Below are positions 58,466 to 64,000 of a stretch of 64,000 nt of DNA, piece after piece. The notes under the pieces were generated by a model that saw only the letters and a program-made list of their open reading frames with translations, did no database searches and had not been told where the DNA came from. Source of the DNA: Manihot esculenta (Eukaryota > Streptophyta > Magnoliopsida > Malpighiales > Euphorbiaceae); contig NC_035164.2 of the NCBI RefSeq assembly GCF_001659605.2, forward strand, positions 13,194,906 through 13,258,905. The letters are read 5' to 3'. The position numbers and the translations under genes were made by a program. Numbering within the stretch: position 1 is the stretch's first letter; the number at the start of each line of letters is the position of its first letter.

Positions 58466-61400
58466 TTATACTTCTACATTATAAACAAAATTGTTATCTA
58501 TTAGTAATCATTTATTAAAATATTCAATTAAAATAAAACTTTAATTATTTACTTTAATTAGTTTAAAGTTAAGAATATTAAAAAAAGAAAGAATGGGCAC
58601 AAAATAAACGACAGTGCCTGAACATTAAAAAATAAATAATGGGCGCAAAATACATAACAGTGCATTTCTTACCCCAAAATATTATACTTATACTTTATAA
58701 ACTAACTTGTTATCTATTAGTAATCATTTATTAAAATATTCAATTAAAATAAAACTTTAATTGTTCACTTTAATTAGTTTAAAGTCAAGAATATTAAAAA
58801 AAGAAACAATGGGCGCAAAATAAACGACAGTGCCTGAACATTAAAAAAGAAATGATGGGCGCAAAATACATAACAGTGCCTCTCTTACCCCAAAAAATTA
58901 TACTTATACTTGATAAACTAACTTGTTATCTATTAGTAATCATTTATTCAAATGTTTAATTAAAATAAAATTTTAATTAATAACAGTGCCTGAACATTAA
59001 AAAAGAAATAATGAGTACAAAATATATGACGGTGCCTTTCTTATCCCAAAATATTATACTTATAGATTATAAACAAAATATAATAATTATTAATAATTAT
59101 TTATTTAAATATTTAATTACAATAAAACTTGTTTAATTAGTTTAAAGTTAAGAACATTAAAAAAGAAACGATTGAGCATAAAATAAACGACAGTGCCTTT
59201 CTTATGCCAAAATATTATACTCATACATTATATACAAAATTGTTATTCATTAGTAATCATTTATTCAAATATTCAATTAAAATAAAACTTTAATGGTTCA
59301 CTTTAATTAGTTTAAAGTCAAGAACATTGAAAAAAAAAAACAATGGGGCTAAAATAAATGACAGTGCCTTGCTTACCCTAAAATATTATACTTATACATT
59401 ATAAATAAAATTGTTATCTATTACTAATCGTTTATTCAAATATTCAATTAAAATAAAACTTTAATTGTTCACTTTAATTAGTTTAAAGTCAAGAATATTA
59501 TAAAAAGAAACAATGAGGCGCAAAATAAAAGACAGTGCCTTTCTTAACCCAAAATATTATACCCATACATTATAAACAAAATATAATAATTATTAGTAAT
59601 TATTTATTTAAATATTCAATTAAAATAAAACTTTAACTGTTCACTTTAATTAGTTTAAAGTCAATAATATTAAAAAAGAAATGATGGTGCATAAAATAAA
59701 CAACATTGCCTTTCTCACCCAAAATATTATACTCGTACATTATAAACAAAATTGTTATTCATTAGCAAGCATTTATTCAAATATTTAGTAAAATTAAAAC
59801 TTTAATTGTTCACTTGAGTTAGTTTTAAGTCAGGAACATTAACAAAGAAACATTGGCACAAAATAAATGACAGTGCCTTCCTTACCTCAAACTCTTACAC
59901 TTATACGTTATAAACAAAATTGTTATTTATTATAAATCATATATTCAAATATTCAATTAAAATAAAATTTTAATTGTTAACTTTAGTTAGTTTAAAGTCT
60001 AAGAGCATTAAAAAAGAAACTATTGGGCCCAAAATGAATGACAGTGCCTTGCTTACCCTAAAATATTATATTTATACATTATAAAACTTGTTATCTATTA
60101 TAAATCATTTATTCAAATTTTCAATTAAAATAAAACTTTAATTGTTCACTTTAATTAGTTTAAAGTCACGAATATTAAAAAAGAAACGATCGGGCGCAAA
60201 ATAAACGACAGTGCCTTTCTTATCCCTAAATATTATACTCATTCATTATAAACAAAATTGTTATTCATTAGTAGTCATTTATTCAAATATTCAATTAAAA
60301 TAAAACTTTAATTGGTCACTTAAATTAGTTTAAACTCAAGAACATTAAAAAAGAAACGATGGAGTGCAAAATAATGGACAATACCTTTTTTACTTCAAAA
60401 TATTATACACATATATTATAAACAAAATTGTTATTTATTAGTAATCATTTATTTAAATATTCAATTAAAATAAAACTTTAATGGTTCACTTTAACTAGAT
60501 TAAAGTCAATAACATTAAAAAAGAAACATTGGGGGCAAAAATAAATGACCGTGCCTTCCTTACCCTAAAATATTATACTTCTACATTATAAACAAAATTG
60601 TTATCTATTAGTAATCATTTATTAAAATATTCAATTAAAATAAAACTTTAATTGTTCACTTTAATTAGTTTAAAGTCAAGAATATTAAAAAAAGAAACAA
60701 TGGGCGCAAAATAAACGACAGTGCCTGAACATTAAAAAAGAAATGATGGGCGCAAAATAAATAACAGTGCCTTTCTTACCCCAAAATTTTATACTTATAC
60801 TTTATAAACAAACTTGTTATCTATTAGTAATCATTTATTCAAATGTTTAATTAAAATAAAATTATAATTGTTTACTTTAATTAGATTAAAGTCAAGAATG
60901 TTAAAAAAGAAATAATAGGCGCAAAATAAACAACAGTGCCTAAACATTAAAAAAGAAATAATGGTCACAAAATATACGACGGTGCCTTTCTTATCCCAAA
61001 ATATTATACTTATAGATTATAAACAAAATATAATAATTATTAGTAATAATTTATTCAAATATTTAATTAAAATAAAACTTGTTTAATTAGTTTAATGTTA
61101 AGAACATTAAAAAAGAAATGATGGGCGCAAAATAAACGACAGTGCCTTTCTTACCCCAAAATATTAAACTCATACATTATAAACAAAATTGTTATTCATT
61201 AGTAATCATTTATTTAAATATTCAATTAAAATAAAACTTTAATGGTTCACTTTAATTAGTTTAAAGTCAAGAACATTAAAAAAGAAACAATGGGGCCAAA
61301 ATAAATGACAGTGCCTTGCTTACCCTAAAATATTATACTTATACATTATAAATAAAATTGTTATCTATTAGTAATCATTTATTCAAATATTCAATTAAAA

Positions 61401-63228
61401 TAAAACTTTAATTGTTCACTTTAATTAGTTTAAAGTCAAGAATATTAAAAAAAGAAAAAATGGGGCGCAAAATAAATGACAGTGCCTTTCTTAACCCAAA
61501 ATATTATACACATACATTATAAACAAAATATAATAATTATTAGTAATTATTTATTCAAATATCCAATTAAAATAAAACTTTAATTGTTCACTTTAATTAG
61601 TTTAAAGTCAATAACATTAAAAAAGAAATGATGGCGCGCAAAATAAACGACAGTGCCTTTCTCATCCAAAATATTATACTCGTACATTATAAACAAAATT
61701 GTTATTCATTAGCAATCATTTATTCAAATATTCAGTAAAAATAAAACATTAATTGTTCACTTGAGTTAGTTTTAAGTCAAGAACATTAACAAAGAAACAT
61801 TGGCACAAAATAAATGACAGTGCCTTCCTTACCTCAAATTATTACACTTATACGTTATAAACAAAATTGTTATTTATTAGTAATCATATATTCAAATATT
61901 CAATTAAAATAAAATTTTAATTGTTAACTTTAGTTAGTTTAAAGTCAAGAGCATTAAAAAAGAAACTATTGGGCCAAAAATGAATGACAGTGCCTTACTT
62001 ACCCCAAAATATTATACTTATACATTATAAAACTTGTTATCTATTAGAAATCATTTATTCAAATTCTCAATTAAAATAAAACTTTAATTGTTCACTTTAA
62101 TTAGTTTAAAGTCACGAATATTAAAAAAGAAATGATGGGGCGCAAAATAAATGACAGTGCGTTTCTTATCCATAAATATTATACTCATTCATCATAAACA
62201 AAATTGTTATTCATTAGTAATCATTTATTCAAATATTCAATTAAAATAAAACTTTAATTGTTCACTTTAATTAGTTTAAAGTCAAGAATATTAATAAAAG
62301 AAACAATGGGCGCAAAATAAACGACAGTACCTGAACATTAAAAAAGAAATGATGGGCGCAAAATAAATAACAGTGCCTTTCTTATCCCAAAATATTATAC
62401 TTATACTTTATAAACAAACTTGTTATCTATTAGTAATCATTTATTCAAATGTTTAATTAAAATAAAATTTTAATTGTTCACTTTAATTAGATTAAAGTCA
62501 AGAATATTAAAAAAGAAATAATAGGCGCAAAATAAATAATAGTGCCTTTCTTATCCATAAATATTATACTCATTCATTATAAACAAAATTGTTATTCATT
62601 AGTAGTCATTTATTCAAATATTCAATTAAACTAAAACTTTAATTGTTCACTTTAATTAGTTTAAAGTCAAGAATATTAAAAAAAGAAATAATGGGTCGCA
62701 AAATAAATGACAGTGCCTTTCTTAACCCAAAATATTATACCCATACATTATAAACAAAATATAATAACTATTAGTAATTATTTATTTAAATATTCAATTA
62801 AAATAAAACTTTAATTGTTAACTTTAATTAGTTTAAAGTCAATAACATTAAAAAAGAAATGATGGTGCGCAAAATAAACGACAGTGCCTTTATCACCCAA
62901 AATATTATACTCATACATTATAAACAAAATTGTTATTCATTAGCAATCATTTATTCAAATATTCAATAAAAATAAAACTTTAATTGGTTACTTGAGTTAG
63001 TTTTAAGTCAAGAACATTAACAAAGAAACATTGACACAAAATAAACGACAGTGTCTTCCTTACCTCAAAATATTACACTTATACGTTATAAACAAAATTG
63101 TTATTTATTAGTAATCATATATTCAAATATTCAATTAAAATAAAATTTTAATTGTTAACTTTAGTTAGTTTAAAGTCAAGAGCATTAAAAAAGAAACTAT
63201 TGGGCCCAAAATGAATGACAGTGCCTTG
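58466..63228. repeat. AT-rich satellite array, right block
   Basis: Same monomer as 12004-36589, same orientation. It resumes with the TTA target duplication and TACTTCTACATTATAAACA, exactly where the left block stops in the monomer. The AACATTAACAAAGAAACATT variant marker falls at 59851, 61798 and 63029 (spacings 1947 and 1231). The array is cut at 63228 by an LTR element. Confidence 0.95.
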
Positions 63229-63861
63229 TGTCAGGGTCATAGAGTTTTCAGGGACCAAAACTGTAATTTTCCAACATTGGAATTCCCTGGAAGCAATAGT
63301 GGGATAAATTAGTAGAAATTAGTAGGAAGATAAGGGCTGAGACAATTTGTTGTAATTCCTTTCCATGTATTTATTTTGGGGGTGTCATATTAGACATGTT
63401 GATGTCTCCTCCTGCCACAAGCCTAATTGTTCCTAAGGCTCTTTAGGAGGGAGTGACTAGTTGGCCACCAGCTGGGGCTGGGCCCAGTTGGCTACCGTAG
63501 GCCTACGGATATCCTGAGTTATGCCTTCACTCCTTGTAGACCGTCCCCCCTGTCTACAAGGGAGGTGAGAATTATTGTAACGATTGCGTTAATGATAATG
63601 TATAATTACTATTTTGCCCCTGGAATAAAATAAGTAGCCTGTTCATGAATTTCCATGTTCAGTTCTTATCTTTTGTGCCTACTGTGAGGCTTCTGATGGA
63701 ATGCTGTCTGTTGGCTTCATTGTTCATTTATATAACCTTGACTAATCAAGGTATTCATGTTCACAAGATATTGGGTGATTCTTAAGGCTGACTTGGCTTG
63801 AAGGTGTTCAAGTCAAGTGCCGCACGGTTCCAGGCAATTGCTAAAATCTGAAACCGTGACA
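63229..63861 (+). repeat. 5' LTR of the right-edge element (633 bp)
   Basis: The boundary is set by the abrupt change from satellite at 63228/63229 and by the primer site after 63861. A TATA-like TTTATATAA lies at about 63727-63735. Confidence 0.85.
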
Positions 63862-63863
63862 AT

Positions 63864-63875
63864 TGGTATCAGAGC
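63864..63875 (+). other. Primer binding site (tRNA-iMet)
   Basis: TGGTATCAGAGC, the exact usual iMet complement, two bases after the LTR end. Confidence 0.92.
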
Positions 63876-64000
63876 AAGAAAGATTTGTGAGCAATATAAA
63901 GGAATGATGAAGTTTGGCATATGCACGAAGACCATTGAGAGAAGGGTGAGAGTCGTGCTGCCTGGTTGGTTGTCTATACCACTTAAGAGGGGAAGGCATT

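Larger units (their letters stand above)
63229..64000 (+). mobile_element. LTR retrotransposon, 5' end only (runs off the window)
   Basis: A 633 bp LTR (TGTCAGGGTC...AACCGTGACA, ends TGTCA/TGACA inverted) is followed by TTGGTATCAGAGCAAG, a tRNA-iMet primer site, and about 120 bp of leader. It interrupts a satellite monomer after GTGCCTTG. No coding is reached, so copia or Ty3 cannot be decided. Confidence 0.88.

Overview
This is plant nuclear DNA from a repeat-rich, gene-poor, probably pericentromeric or heterochromatic region. The evidence is Ty1/copia and Ty3 retrotransposons with tRNA-iMet-type primer sites, En/Spm-type CACTA elements with plant TNP2 and Transposase_24 proteins, plant-style introns, and a long AT-rich tandem satellite with a monomer of about 170 bp. 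A eudicot is likely. The Ty3 LTR style reminds me of Euphorbiaceae such as cassava or rubber, but that is a weak guess from memory. I see no host gene, rRNA, tRNA or CRISPR array.

Layout. The ground state is one satellite array, visible at 12004-36589 and 58466-63228, into which elements have been inserted and nested. (1) A Ty3 chromovirus-like element lies in the satellite; only its 3' part (6570-12003, with a 2.2 kb 3' LTR) is inside the window. (2) A CACTA element ends at 6569 inside the Ty3 protease-region codons; its other end is not seen and probably lies left of position 1. (3) A 4.16 kb gag-deleted copia element (808-4970, minus strand, TSD GGTTA) sits inside that CACTA. (4) A complete 21.9 kb CACTA element (36590-58465, TSD TTA) is inserted in a satellite monomer. 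It carries a tnp2 gene and a Transposase_24 (ORF1/TNPA-like) gene on the plus strand. (5) Its tnp2 gene is split inside the DUF4216 exon by a 7.0 kb Athila-like Ty3 element (44125-51122, minus strand, TSD TGTAT, two 1434 bp LTRs) that has lost RT, RNase H and integrase. (6) A second, smaller CACTA (54040-57674) of a different family lies downstream of ORF1. It carries only an apparently uninterrupted ORF1 gene, in reverse orientation. (7) A further LTR element starts at 63229 and runs off the right edge.

How the parts work together. No autonomous element is present. The copia lacks most of gag and has two nonsense codons. The Athila-like element lacks the enzymes for copying and integration. 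The outer CACTA tnp2 has a nonsense codon, an apparently lost splice acceptor and a 7 kb insertion. The inner CACTA lacks tnp2. Yet the LTR pairs differ at only about 1% of sites by eye, so the defective retroelements probably moved recently with proteins supplied from elsewhere. Many breaks are C-to-T or G-to-A changes, as expected of methylated repeats.

The main points beyond routine annotation are: nested higher-order repeats in the satellite (a 3083 bp unit and a 1.93-1.95 kb unit); arrays of short palindromes in three unrelated elements; GCAGC-rich islands in the leader introns of both CACTA families; a CCCTAAT telomere-like tract inside a CACTA; and the intact ORF1-only inner CACTA.
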